Positions 46,465-56,735 of a stretch of DNA of 64,000 nt are shown here, in pieces. The notes under the pieces were generated by a model. The model searched no databases. It was given only the letters and a program-made list of their open reading frames with translations, and was not told the DNA's origin. Both the position numbers and the translations under genes were made by a program. Source of the DNA: Gracilimonas sp034520725 (GTDB lineage: Bacteria > Bacteroidota > Rhodothermia > Balneolales > Balneolaceae); assembly GCA_034520725.1 (NCBI GenBank), contig JAXHNH010000014.1, positions 62,001-126,000 of the forward strand, written 5' to 3'. The stretch's first letter is position 1, and the number at the start of each line of letters is the position of its first letter.

Positions 46465-47829
46465 ATGCAGATCAACGTTCTGAAATTTGGCGGCACCTCC
46501 ATGGCCGATCACAAAACATGGAAAAAAGTATTAGAGATCATCAAGGGATACGAATGGCCGGTAGTCATTGTGTCAGCTACGGCAAGAACAACGCGACAGC
46601 TGGTGGAAGCCGCACAACTGGCAGCCTCAGGAAAACTTGATGATGCTCTTGTAATCTCAGACTCCATTCAAAAACGTCATCAGGAGATCGTTGAAAATTT
46701 CCTTGATGAAAATTCACATCCTAAGAACGGGTTGATCAAAGATAGTTGCCTTAAAAACATGGATGCCAAGATCGGTAAACTCAACAAACTACTGACTTAT
46801 ACTGCGCGCCAGGAAAAACTTTCTCCCCAAATGAAAGACGCAATTTCTGCCATGGGTGAACAGATCTCATCCTATCTTCTTGCCCAATGTGGCCTGGCAC
46901 TCGATATGATGACACAGCATATCGAAGCACGAAAACTGATCAAGACCGATAACGAATATGGCAAGGCGAATCCAAATAAAATGCTGATCAATCAGCATTG
47001 TGGCTCGCTGGAAACAGTGCTGGAAAGTGGGTTCACGCCCATCATAGGAGGCTTCTACGGAGAATCCCCGGACAAAACCATCACAACCCTGGGATTTGAA
47101 GGCTCCGATTATTCAGCAAGCCTGATAGGTGGAGCTGTTGGAGCTGAAACCATTGAAATATGGACAGATGTAAGCGGAGTTTACACGGGCGATCCACGGT
47201 TCATACCGGAAGCCAAGCCATTGGCTGAGATCAGTTACTTTGACGCAACGGAAATGGCCTACTTTGGAGCAAAGGTCTTGCACCCATCTACACTGAAGCC
47301 TGCACAGGAGCGAAATATTCCGGTCTACGTTAAGAACATGTTCAAACCTGAAGACCGCGGTACCCGGATCGTAAGGGAGGCTAATCATGAACTGCCCGTT
47401 TTGGCTTTGTCATTTAAACAGGATATGTGTCTCTTAACCGTAAGTGCCTATGAAACGTTGATGGGATTCTCCTTTTTACCCAAGGTATTCAGTGTTCTTG
47501 AAAAGTATCGTTTACCCGTAGATGCCGTCAACACCACCGAGGCCTCAGTCACTATTGCCATATCTGACAATGAGATCCTTGAACAGCTTTCAAAAGAATT
47601 CATTGAGATCGGCACGGTAAGTATTGAGAAAAACAAAGGACTTTTAACTTTGATCGGGTGTTCGGTTCAGACTGCAGACAACTTCCGGGATCTTCTTTTA
47701 GAGCCGCTATCCGATCTAAAAATTGACATGCTTTCTTACACAAAACAGAAACGTATATTCAATATTGTAATGGACAACGAAGAATTACTACCGGCTGCTC
47801 AAAAAGTACACAGTGCTTTATTCGGCTGA
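46465..47829 (+). CDS. lysC: Aspartokinase
   Basis: An intact 454-residue aspartate kinase. The N-terminal KFGGTSM motif, VIVSATARTTRQL, GGFYGESPDKTITTLGFEGSDYSASLIGGAVGAE and EIWTDVSGVYTGDPRFIPEA make up the kinase domain (about 1-300). Two ACT-type domains follow (about 305-454), including PVDAVNTTEASVTIAI, so feedback control by an amino acid such as lysine or threonine is likely. The monofunctional length excludes a homoserine dehydrogenase fusion. It makes aspartyl phosphate, the first step toward DAP and lysine, threonine and methionine. The gene symbol reflects function; the exact isoenzyme type is not certain. Confidence 0.93.
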   Translation: MQINVLKFGGTSMADHKTWKKVLEIIKGYEWPVVIVSATARTTRQLVEAAQLAASGKLDDALVISDSIQKRHQEIVENFLDENSHPKNGLIKDSCLKNMDAKIGKLNKLLTYTARQEKLSPQMKDAISAMGEQISSYLLAQCGLALDMMTQHIEARKLIKTDNEYGKANPNKMLINQHCGSLETVLESGFTPIIGGFYGESPDKTITTLGFEGSDYSASLIGGAVGAETIEIWTDVSGVYTGDPRFIPEAKPLAEISYFDATEMAYFGAKVLHPSTLKPAQERNIPVYVKNMFKPEDRGTRIVREANHELPVLALSFKQDMCLLTVSAYETLMGFSFLPKVFSVLEKYRLPVDAVNTTEASVTIAISDNEILEQLSKEFIEIGTVSIEKNKGLLTLIGCSVQTADNFRDLLLEPLSDLKIDMLSYTKQKRIFNIVMDNEELLPAAQKVHSALFG

Positions 47830-48912
47830 TTTTTTCTGAGCCGGTGTTCCTACTTCCTTTAGTTTATCAGGTATGACTATACCCAGTCGCTTGGCACGTT
47901 CTCTCCATTTCTGGCGGGCCAGTTTCTGCATGTCCTCAATGGCATCTATTTCATCCACGATCTCCATTCCCAGTAAAGTTTCGACCACATCTTCCATGGT
48001 CACAACTCCGGCAAAACCACCATATTCATCTACAACCACGGCAATGTGTTCCTGTTTCTCCAGCAATCGTTCAAACAGGGTCTTCAAAGATATCGTCTCC
48101 GGCAGGATCAATACTTCTCGTCTGATGTCTTTAAGTTCCTTATCCCCATTCCCTTCGGAAAGATTGAAGTAGAGATCGTTTTTAAGAATATATCCTGTTA
48201 TATCCTCTTCGTTTTCATCAAATACCGGCATCCTTGAGACCCGAAGTTCTCCTTTATGCTCAAGAATCTCCTCTATCGTTTGGTCCTCCTGAAACTTCAC
48301 TACCACAATTCTTGGAGTCATTATATCCTTAACTCTGAGTGACCTAAATCGGATCAGGTTTTTAAAGATATTGGATTCACCTTCCTCAAAAATACCTTCT
48401 TCAAAACCCAGCTCAGCCATCGCACTGAATTCTTCCCTGCTTACCGTAGGTTGATTATCTTCACTTGATAGCCACTTAGTTATCCATTGTGATAGTAGCA
48501 CAAACGGATATGTGATATATATAAGCACCTTCGTGGCTCGGGCCGCAAATCCCGCCAAGGTTTTCCAATAGGTAGCTCCGAGTGTTTTGGGAATGATCTC
48601 GGAAAATACCAGAATAGCCAGTGTCAGAAGTGCAGATGTAAGGCTCACATAAGTGTTTCCAAAAACAATCTGCGCCTGTGCCCCGACACCCGCAGCCCCA
48701 ACCGTATGAGCTATTGTATTGAGGGTCAATATAGCAGAAAGTGGGCGGTCTATATCTTTTTTCAGTTCCTTGAGAAGCTCACCTATTTTGGGGTCCTTCT
48801 TTTCAGTCACAGCCACAAAAGACGGAGATATGGACAATAAAACAGCCTCCAGAATGGAGCATAAGAATGACACTCCAATTGCCAGAATTAAATAAGATAT
48901 CAGTAATCCCAT
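47818..48912 (-). CDS. CNNM/CorC-type DUF21 and CBS domain membrane protein
   Basis: A 364-residue protein. Three to four N-terminal helices form a DUF21/CNNM transmembrane domain (LLISYLILAIGVSFLCSILEAVLLSIS, then VFSEIIPKTLGATYW and LLSQWITKWLSSED). A CBS pair follows (VKDIMTPRIVVVKFQEDQTIEEIL and LFERLLEKQEHIAVVVDEYGGFAGVVTMEDVVETLLGMEIVDE). The usual C-terminal CorC_HlyC domain is missing; the tail is a short basic segment. Relatives are linked to Mg2+/Co2+ efflux. The stop overlaps the convergent aspartokinase end by 12 bases. Confidence 0.9.
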   Translation of the reverse strand: MGLLISYLILAIGVSFLCSILEAVLLSISPSFVAVTEKKDPKIGELLKELKKDIDRPLSAILTLNTIAHTVGAAGVGAQAQIVFGNTYVSLTSALLTLAILVFSEIIPKTLGATYWKTLAGFAARATKVLIYITYPFVLLSQWITKWLSSEDNQPTVSREEFSAMAELGFEEGIFEEGESNIFKNLIRFRSLRVKDIMTPRIVVVKFQEDQTIEEILEHKGELRVSRMPVFDENEEDITGYILKNDLYFNLSEGNGDKELKDIRREVLILPETISLKTLFERLLEKQEHIAVVVDEYGGFAGVVTMEDVVETLLGMEIVDEIDAIEDMQKLARQKWRERAKRLGIVIPDKLKEVGTPAQKKSAE

Positions 48913-49105
48913 AGTCTAATGTAATGTATATAAAAGAGTGTTATTAAAAAAAGCAGAGAACAATGATTACCTAAAGAGTAACCAGAACTCAGGATTCTGA
49001 ATTCAGAATAGCTTTAACATCCTGAAGTTCTGAGTTCGGAAACCTGAGTTCTTTAATAGTAAAGCTACGATATCTCAATCCCTTACAAATAATCATAAAT
49101 CTCTT

Positions 49106-50122
49106 TTAATATTCTGCCTTACAATTCTCTCTTAACATGGTAAGCACATGCTGAAAGTCATCCGGGAGTTCGGAATCGAAATTCACCATTTTTCCTGTGG
49201 CCGGATGTTCAAATCCCAGGGTTTTAGCATGAAGAGCCTGCCGACCCAACCCCGTGATAAGATTGTGAAACATGGATTTTCTTGATCCCGTGTTCGGCCC
49301 ATAACGAACAGATGTGCCGCCATAGGTGGGATCTCCAAATACGTGATTACCTTTGTGTGCAAAGTGAACCCTGATCTGATGTGTACGCCCGGTTTCCAGC
49401 TTGACTTCAACCAGACTCAGATAGTCAAAATATTCCAGCACCTTGTAATGTGTAACTGCTGATTTACCCTGACCTTCAGGCTTAACGGTCATGAGTTTAC
49501 GGTCTTTTTTAGAGCGACCAATATCTCCCTCAATAGTTCCTTCAGGATCCGGAGTTCCCCAAACAATAGCCCAATAGGTTCTTTCAACATCTTTTTCCTG
49601 AAATAGCCCACTTAGTTTTGCCAATGTCTCATCACTTTTGGCTACAACCAGTAATCCGCTCGTATCTTTATCCAGGCGGTGTACGATTCCGGGGCGCAGG
49701 TTTTCATCTTCATCTTCTCCTGCCAGCTCATCCACATGGTACATCAACCCGTTTACCATTGTGCCACTCCAGTTTCCATATGCAGGATGAACCACCATGC
49801 CGGCTTCTTTATTGACTATGATGATGTCATCATCTTCATAAACAATATTCAGGTCCAGATTTTCGGGCTTGGCTTCAGGGGGTGGAGGCTGTGGAAGCTC
49901 GATATAAATTTCATCCTCCGGTTGCATGATGTAGGACGATTTTTCCTTTTCCCCGTTCACGGTCACATAGCCGTTCTTGATAGCTTTCTGCACTTTACTG
50001 CGGGATGCATTTTCCACAAATGAGGTAATATATACATCCAGTCGGATGTCCGAATTCTGCCCTTCGGGCACGGTATGTTCGTAGATCGTAGTCTGTCTGT
50101 CTTTTCCGGCTTGTTTCTTCAT
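49106..50122 (-). CDS. rluD: RluD-type 23S rRNA pseudouridine synthase
   Basis: A 338-residue RluA-family enzyme. An S4 RNA-binding domain (RLDVYITSFVENASRSKVQKAIKNGYVTVNG, about 28-60) precedes the catalytic domain. The catalytic Asp is in GIVHRLDKDTSGLLVVAK, and TGRTHQIRVHFAHKGNHVFGDPTYG and RQALHAKTLGFEHP follow. RluD isomerises uridines in helix 69 of 23S rRNA. RluD is favoured over RluC or RluA by the S4 domain and the overall length; the exact target sites are inferred. Confidence 0.9.
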   Translation of the reverse strand: MKKQAGKDRQTTIYEHTVPEGQNSDIRLDVYITSFVENASRSKVQKAIKNGYVTVNGEKEKSSYIMQPEDEIYIELPQPPPPEAKPENLDLNIVYEDDDIIIVNKEAGMVVHPAYGNWSGTMVNGLMYHVDELAGEDEDENLRPGIVHRLDKDTSGLLVVAKSDETLAKLSGLFQEKDVERTYWAIVWGTPDPEGTIEGDIGRSKKDRKLMTVKPEGQGKSAVTHYKVLEYFDYLSLVEVKLETGRTHQIRVHFAHKGNHVFGDPTYGGTSVRYGPNTGSRKSMFHNLITGLGRQALHAKTLGFEHPATGKMVNFDSELPDDFQHVLTMLRENCKAEY

Positions 50123-50235
50123 ACCATAAAGGTAAGCAGATTTAAGCTTTGTTTTACTTTAGAAGATTTTTTGTAAGGAATTGGCTTGAAGTAGCTCTAA
50201 CTATATAATTCAAAATGTTTAATTTTAAAATTTAA

Positions 50236-50547
50236 ATGGGTGCTAACATGAGTAATGATAATGTGATTCAGAATAAAAGTTTTGAGTTTGCACTAATGAT
50301 TATAGCTTTTACAAGAAACTTTGCAGAACGAACGAGAGTATGTAATGTCAAAACAATTGCTTACGATCCGGCAACAAGTATAGGTGCTAATGTGGAGGAA
50401 GCAATGGCCGCTTCAATCGAAAAAAGATTTTGCTCTATAAAGATGTCAATTTCTTCAAAGGAAGCTCGAGAAACTCGCTATTGGCTAAGGCTCTTAAATA
50501 AAAGCGAATGTTAACTGAATTATTCGATATTGATATCGTATCTTACT
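50236..50547 (+). CDS. Four-helix-bundle (23S rRNA-IVP-like) protein, frameshifted
   Basis: Reads MSNDNVIQNKSFEFALMIIAFTRN, TIAYDPATSIGANVEEAMAASIEK, then SISSKEARETRYWLRLLNKSE, and in another frame LTELFDIDIVSY to a TGA near 50547. This is the four-helix bundle family first described as proteins of 23S rRNA intervening sequences; most members are chromosomal and their role is unknown. At least three small indels lie between 50310 and 50515. It stands alone between rluD and recN. Confidence 0.7.
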
Positions 50548-50661
50548 GAACTCATATTGAACTAACATCAATATTAACTTTCAGCATATTAGTAAAAGAC
50601 TACACTAGCAATAACATTAAAGTTAATTTTTCATTCTAACATTTTGAATTTTGAATTACCT

Positions 50662-52368
50662 ATGATCAAGAATTTATACATAAAAAACTTTGCCCTTATA
50701 GACGAGCTTGAGGTGGGATTTGAGGAAGGGTTGAATATTTTGACCGGTCAGACGGGTGCCGGGAAGTCTATCATAATTGGTGCTCTGAATATGATTTTGG
50801 GTGAACGAGCCGATACAGAAGTGATTCGCCGGGGAGCTGATAAAGCCATCGCAGAGGCAACCATCAAGGTAGATGATAATGAAGAGCTCAAATCGCTTTT
50901 GAAAGACAATGAAGTTGAGTTCAGTGAGTATTTGATATTACGTCGTGAGATCCGAAATACAGGCAGCCGGGCTTTTCTCAACGACACGCCGGTAAACATC
51001 AGCGTATTAAAGGCAGCGGGAGATCTTTTAGTGGACCTCCACGGACAGCATGATCATCAACTGTTGCTCAAAGAAGAAAATCACCTTGGGGTGATCGATG
51101 GTTTTGGGGAAGTGGAGCCGATACTGAAAGGATATCAGGCTGAGTACAAAAAGATGACGGAGCTGCAACAAGAACTTCGTGTATTAAAGAAGCGAGAAAA
51201 CGAGCTTCAGGAAAAAACCGAACTTTACCGCTTTCAGGTGCAGGAACTCCAGGAAGCCCGTCTTGATGAAATTGACCTGGAGCAATTGGACTCAGAAATG
51301 AACCTGCTTGATAATGCTGAAGTACTCGATCAAAAAGCAGGTGCCATTTCAGAGATGGAAGCATCTGATGACGGAAATATTATTCAGTTGTTAAACTTCC
51401 TGAAATTAAACCTGGAAGACCTGGCCCGCATCGAGCCTGAATTCAATAATTATCTGGAAGAGATAAATGCCGCACGAGTCAGTATTAACGAAGCCATTGC
51501 CTTTGCTGAACGATATCGAAACAGCATCGAATTCAATCCGAAGCGACTGGAAGAACTTCGGCAGCGACAATCAGAACTGAACCGGCTTCAAAAGAAATAT
51601 CAGCGCGATCTGCCGGAACTTATTAGCTATATGAATGAAATTAAACGCGAGCTATCGATTGCTGATAATTTTGATCTGGAAATAGATAAGCTAAAAAGGG
51701 CCATATCTGCACAAGCGGAGGTTCTCAAAGAACATGCCATTTCACTTCACAAAACCCGGGAAAAGATCGGAAAAAAACTGGCCGTCCAGATTCAACAGGA
51801 GTTATCGAAAGTAGGTATTCCACACTCCAAATTAGACGTTCGGGTTGACTGGCTGCTCTCCGATAACGGATGGATCGAAGTGGAAGGTAAGACCATTGAC
51901 TGTACTGAAACCGGCTGTGATGATGTCAGGATGTTCATCTCAACCAACAAAGGCGAGGAACCGAAACCATTGGCAAAAATTGCATCCGGTGGTGAGATCA
52001 GTCGCGTAATGCTGGCATTGAAGTCAATTCTCGCCAAAGAGCAAAGCCTGCCGGTCATGATCTTTGATGAGATCGATACAGGTATCAGTGGTGAGATCTC
52101 TGAGAAAGTTGGAGCCTCCATGCGGAAATTATCCGAACATTGTCAGATCGTAGCGATCACACATCAGCCACAAATTGCAAGTCAGGCCCACAAACATTAC
52201 AAAGTAGCTAAAGCTGAAGAAGGTGAAAGAACCGTAACCCGAATCATCCCCCTTTCCGATGAAGAACACATTCGCGAGATCGCCAGTTTAATGAGCGGGT
52301 CACAGATCACGGAATCTACCCTAAACAGTGCACGGGAATTGATCGAAAAGAATACGTTCAGAAATTAA
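50662..52368 (+). CDS. recN: DNA repair protein RecN
   Basis: An intact SMC-like ATPase of about 568 residues. IKNLYIKNFALIDELEVGF and Walker A LTGQTGAGKSIIIGALNMILG form the N-terminal head. A central coiled-coil region (about 155-370) is rich in KELxxLxx heptads. The C-terminal head has IASGGEISRVMLALKSIL and Walker B MIFDEIDTGISGEISEKVG, followed by ITHQPQIAS. RecN acts early in double-strand-break repair. The start is taken at the ATG 50662 (MIKNLY), not the upstream TTG. Confidence 0.95.
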   Translation: MIKNLYIKNFALIDELEVGFEEGLNILTGQTGAGKSIIIGALNMILGERADTEVIRRGADKAIAEATIKVDDNEELKSLLKDNEVEFSEYLILRREIRNTGSRAFLNDTPVNISVLKAAGDLLVDLHGQHDHQLLLKEENHLGVIDGFGEVEPILKGYQAEYKKMTELQQELRVLKKRENELQEKTELYRFQVQELQEARLDEIDLEQLDSEMNLLDNAEVLDQKAGAISEMEASDDGNIIQLLNFLKLNLEDLARIEPEFNNYLEEINAARVSINEAIAFAERYRNSIEFNPKRLEELRQRQSELNRLQKKYQRDLPELISYMNEIKRELSIADNFDLEIDKLKRAISAQAEVLKEHAISLHKTREKIGKKLAVQIQQELSKVGIPHSKLDVRVDWLLSDNGWIEVEGKTIDCTETGCDDVRMFISTNKGEEPKPLAKIASGGEISRVMLALKSILAKEQSLPVMIFDEIDTGISGEISEKVGASMRKLSEHCQIVAITHQPQIASQAHKHYKVAKAEEGERTVTRIIPLSDEEHIREIASLMSGSQITESTLNSARELIEKNTFRN

Positions 52369-52386
52369 ATGTTTTTCAATTGTTAT

Positions 52387-52418
52387 TTGTAGAGACGCGA
52401 AATCTTGCGTCCCTACAA
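52387..52418. repeat. GTAG-headed REP-like palindrome between convergent genes
   Basis: TTGTAGAGACGC and GCGTCCCTACAA pair around an 8-base loop, with one mismatch. GTAG is present at both ends. It lies between the recN stop and the convergent FAD/Fe-S dehydrogenase stop, so it may also terminate transcription. Confidence 0.7.
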
Positions 52419-52433
52419 TCCGAAATAAAACAT

Positions 52434-55281
52434 TTATAAAATCGCCCGTGCGATCAATGTTGCCGGATGCACTGCCTCCCTATCCACACCATCCTTGATC
52501 TGATGCCTACACGAGAATCCCGGAGCACATACCTCCTCTTCCTGATTCTCCCGGAGCGCCGGAAATAGCACCAGTTCTCCAATATCCTGCGAGACCTCAT
52601 AATGATCTTTTTCATAACCAAAACTTCCGGCCATACCGCAACATCCCGTTTCCAGCACTTCGACAATATATCCCGCAGCTTGCAACGCTTCCACCGTTGG
52701 CTCATTCCCCACCAGTGCTTTGGTGTGGCAGTGTCCGTGCAGCATCACTTTTTGTGATGAAACGGATTTTGGAAGTCTGTTTTTATTATCAGCTACAAAC
52801 TCTTCAAATGTGAATGATAACTTCGTAAGTTTGGCGGCTTTTTGAAGCTGATCTTCTTCACATAATTCTAAAAATTCATCCCTAAGAGTTAATATTTCAG
52901 AAGGTTCAAGACCCACTACAGGGATTCCAGCATCAACATACATTTCAAATTCAGTTAATACGTCTATCGCAATGGACCTTGCCTCTTCTAAAAAACCTTT
53001 GGAAAGCTGAGGCCTACCTGTTTCCATAGCTTTTGGTATGATGACCTCATATCCCATTTTCTCAAGAACCCTCACTGCATCCATTCCAATTTGTGGGTCG
53101 TTGTAATTGGTAAACAAATCCACAAACAGCACTACTTTTTCGCTCGACTTCAACGCTCCATTTTGCAGGTGCTTTTTATAAAGCGAGTGAAAGCTTCTGG
53201 GAGCAAATTTTGGCAGATCACGCCTTGAGTCTATATCAAAAACAGTTTCAAGGATCCACTTGCCTAGAGCCGAACCGGCAACCGCATTCGACAAGCCGGG
53301 TGTAAGTGAAGCCATCGGAAACAACTTCCCTGCACTTGCAAAGAATCGCTCCTTCAGTTGTGATCCATTTTCTTTATGCCATCCATTGATGAATTCGGCT
53401 TTCATTTTAGCCATATCCACGTTGGCGGGACATTCGCTCTTGCAGGCTTTGCAGCTCAGGCAAAGGTCCAGGGCTTCACGCAATTCCTCTGATGCATAGC
53501 CCTTGGGATCATCACCGGAAAAAACCTGCCTGAACACGTTCGCCCTGCCACGGGTTGAATCCTTTTCATCTTTAGTGGCCATATAAGAGGGACACATGGT
53601 CCCGCCACTTTCAGCCAGCTTGCGGCAAACCCCGGCTCCGTTACACAACTCCATCGCACTGCCGAAGTCCCCTTCTTTATGCCAGGAAAATACCGTATTA
53701 GGTTCCGGTTTTTTGTAGGACAATGAGAATCGTAGATCCTCATCAATAGGCTTCGGATCTACGATCTTGCCGGGATTAAAAATATACTCCGGATCCCAGA
53801 TCTCCTTAACCTGCTTCAGTACAGGTATCATTTCGTCACCTAATATCTTCCTGATGTAAGGTGCGCGAACCCGACCGTCACCATGCTCGCCGGAAAGCGA
53901 ACCATTGTACTTTTTAACCAGATCCGCAATCTCCCCAGCCATTACTTTCATGGTCTTAAGGCCGGCCTCAGTGTTGATATCAATTTGAGGCCGCAGGTGC
54001 AATTCACCCACCGAAGCATGTGCATAGAACACACAATTGGTGTCATGCTTTTTCAATATGGCCCGAAATTCCTTAACGTATTCAGGCAAGTCCTGAACTC
54101 TGAACGGCTGTATCCTCACAAAATGAAGGGGATCTTCCATCCTTACCCAATCCCATCAACAGACCTAGTCCGGCTTTCCGAAGATTCCAGACCCGTTTCA
54201 TTTTATCAGGGTCCGAAATAACCGGATATGCATAACCAAGATTTTTCTTACTGAGTACTGAAGTCAGTTCTGCTGCTTTCTTTTGAAGTTCATTCGGATC
54301 ATCACCCTCAAATTGCGTAATCAATATATATTGTGGCTCACCCTCCAAAAAGAACCGATTCTTACGCTGCTCGATATTTCCCTTGGTCGCATCCATGATG
54401 ATGTGATCGACAAGCTCAACAGCCGCCGGCTCAAAATTAACGATCTCAACGGCAGCCTTCATAGTATCTTCCAGCGAATTGAATTGAGGAACCACAACAA
54501 GCTGATGCTTATCTTTAGAAACCATATTCAATTTCGCCGAAGCCGTTAGTGCCAGAGTCCCTTCACTTCCGCATAACAATTCACAAAGATTAAACTTTCT
54601 GCCATCAGGATCAAAAGGCTGCATCTCCAATAATTTATCAAGTGCATACCCGGTATTTCTGCGGATGATATCCTTATGAGGATAGCTTGATTCGATCAGC
54701 TCACGGTTCTGTTCCAACAGCTGCAGCATCGAGCGGTAAATATATCCTTCCAGATCTTGTTGCTGCTTCTTAGCTTCCAGTTCTTTTGACGTAAGTGGCT
54801 TAAAAATGGCCGTTGATCCATCACTTAAAACGGCCTCAACCTCAAGAGTATGCTCGCGTGTGGTTTGATACTTAATGGAAAATGAACCGGATGAGTTGTT
54901 ACCGATCATTCCTCCGATCATGCAGCGATTGGTCGTGGCAGTATCGGGACCAAATAGCAGCTGATGTTTGCCGGCTTCGCGGTTCAGTGTGTCACGGATC
55001 ACTCCGGGCTGAACATGTGCTGTTTTTGTTTTAGGATCCAGATCCAGAATATCCGTCATATAACGGGATACATCCATGATTACTCCCCCTCCGGTTGTTT
55101 GCCCGGCAAGACTCGTACCCGCACTTCTGGCGGTTATGCTAAACTTTTCGTGCTTGGCTTGTCTTACTAGAGCCTGAATGTCTTCCAGGTTTTTAGGAAA
55201 GGAAACCCCTTGGGGTACTTCCTGATATAGGGATGCATCCTGTGCGTAAAGTTTTCGGGTGAGGGAATCCTGGTGTATCAA
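52434..55281 (-). CDS. FAD-binding and 4Fe-4S dehydrogenase (YdiJ/D-2-hydroxyacid type), one frameshift
   Basis: Two frames (55281-54082 and 54140-52434) join by an indel near 54100 into about 940 residues, the size of the YdiJ-like class. The N-terminal FAD-linked oxidase domain has ITARSAGTSLAGQTTGGGVIMDVSRYM and GPDTATTNRCMIGGMIGNNSSGS. A C-terminal ferredoxin-type region follows with ALDLCLSCKACKSECPANVDMAKMKAEF and a CCG domain carrying HGHCHTKAL and ETGCCGMAGSFGYE. E. coli YdiJ oxidises D-2-hydroxyglutarate. The next gene is L-2-hydroxyglutarate oxidase. D-2-hydroxyglutarate is therefore the likely substrate, though D-lactate is possible. Confidence 0.85.
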
Positions 55282-55380
55282 AAAAATCTTATTTATTTGA
55301 AAAATATTAAATCAAAAATTCAACAAAACCTTATAGGAGTTAGCTTTGCAATAGTTTTATTCTAAGGCCGTAATTCATTT

Positions 55381-56583
55381 CTACATACCAAAATTTTCCT
55401 CTACCTTTTTAACGATTTCATCACCTATGGCTAAACCTGCAGTAGCAGCAGGACTGGGTGCATTCAGCACATGGATCTGTCGGTCGGCCACTTCAAAATA
55501 AAAGTCGTCCAGGATCTCTCCGTTTCGCTGAAGGGCCATCGCCCGAATTCCGGATGGTGAGACTTTAAGATGTTCTTCCCGAACTTCAGGAATCAATTTC
55601 TGAAGACCTTTCACAAATGCTTTTTTGGAAAAGGACCGCCGGTACTCGTCAAGTCCCATCCGCCAGTGTTCCTTCGCCATTTTCCAGAAACCCGGAAAGT
55701 TCAGTGTTTCAATGGTATCCCTAAGATCGAAAGAGAGTTTATTATATCCCTCACGCTTGAAAGCAAAGACCGCATTGGGACCGCATTCAATTCCGCCTAA
55801 AGCCATCCGTGTGAAATGAACTCCAAGAAATGGAAATTCAGGATTTGGCAAAGGATAGATCAGATCGTTGACCAGATATTCGGCATCCGGCTTGAGTTCA
55901 TAGTATTCGCCTTTAAAAGGCACGATCTGGACCGGAGATTTCACCCCTGCATTCTTAGCCACGTGATCAGAATATAATCCGGCACAGTTAATCAGATAAG
56001 AGGACGAAATTTCTTTATTTCCAGCTTCGATAAACACTTTATCAGCAGATTGACGAATTTTTGTCACCTTACTGTTGAACCGAACTTCCCCGTTGCCATC
56101 TTCAAGGAGCTTCTGCAACACCCGACAAACACCTGCATAATCCACAATTCCGGAACAGGGTACATGAATCGCAGCAACGCCCTTAACATGGGGCTCGAGT
56201 TCTTTCAACCTGTTAGCATCAATGAGCTCTATCCCCTCGATCTCATTTTGAAGTCCACGTTCGTAGATCTCTTTTAGCTTTGGCACTTCAGAATCATCCG
56301 TCGCAACGATCACTTTACCACACACATCGATAGCTACATCATACTTATTGCAAAACTCTACCAGCTGATGCCGGCCATCCACACAGTTTTTGGCCTTATA
56401 GCTTCCGGGCTTGTAATAGATACCGGAGTGAATAACACCGGAGTTCTTACCGGTCTGATGAGCCGCCACCCTTTCTTCTTTTTCAAGAACAAGGATCTTC
56501 GATTCAGGAAATTTGAGTGAGAGTTTATATGCTGTTGAGAGACCGACTATACCGGCTCCCACAATTGTAAAATCGTACTTCAT
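55381..56583 (-). CDS. lhgO: L-2-hydroxyglutarate oxidase
   Basis: An intact 400-residue DAO-type flavoprotein. The N-terminus has TIVGAGIVGLSTAYKLS, and AAHQTGKNSGVIHSGIYYKPGSYKAKNCVDGRHQLVEFC is the signature of the LhgO (YgaF) group. C-terminal landmarks are GVHFTRMALGGIECGPNAVFAF and SPSGIRAMALQRNGEILDDF, then VLNAPSPAATAGLAIGDEI. It oxidises L-2-hydroxyglutarate to 2-oxoglutarate at the membrane, passing electrons to the quinone pool. It lies 100 bases upstream of the FAD/Fe-S dehydrogenase on the same strand, suggesting joint handling of both enantiomers. Confidence 0.92.
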   Translation of the reverse strand: MKYDFTIVGAGIVGLSTAYKLSLKFPESKILVLEKEERVAAHQTGKNSGVIHSGIYYKPGSYKAKNCVDGRHQLVEFCNKYDVAIDVCGKVIVATDDSEVPKLKEIYERGLQNEIEGIELIDANRLKELEPHVKGVAAIHVPCSGIVDYAGVCRVLQKLLEDGNGEVRFNSKVTKIRQSADKVFIEAGNKEISSSYLINCAGLYSDHVAKNAGVKSPVQIVPFKGEYYELKPDAEYLVNDLIYPLPNPEFPFLGVHFTRMALGGIECGPNAVFAFKREGYNKLSFDLRDTIETLNFPGFWKMAKEHWRMGLDEYRRSFSKKAFVKGLQKLIPEVREEHLKVSPSGIRAMALQRNGEILDDFYFEVADRQIHVLNAPSPAATAGLAIGDEIVKKVEENFGM

Positions 56584-56735
56584 ATCATCAAAGATATGAT
56601 TATTAAATCAAAAATTGATCTTCATTTCTCATTTCCCTGAATCAACCTCTTTGCGGTTTTAGTTCTTAATTCACGAAACTAAACCTTATCTTTATTTGGT
56701 TATAAACCCAATAAAGCGATTCAACTAACATTTTT

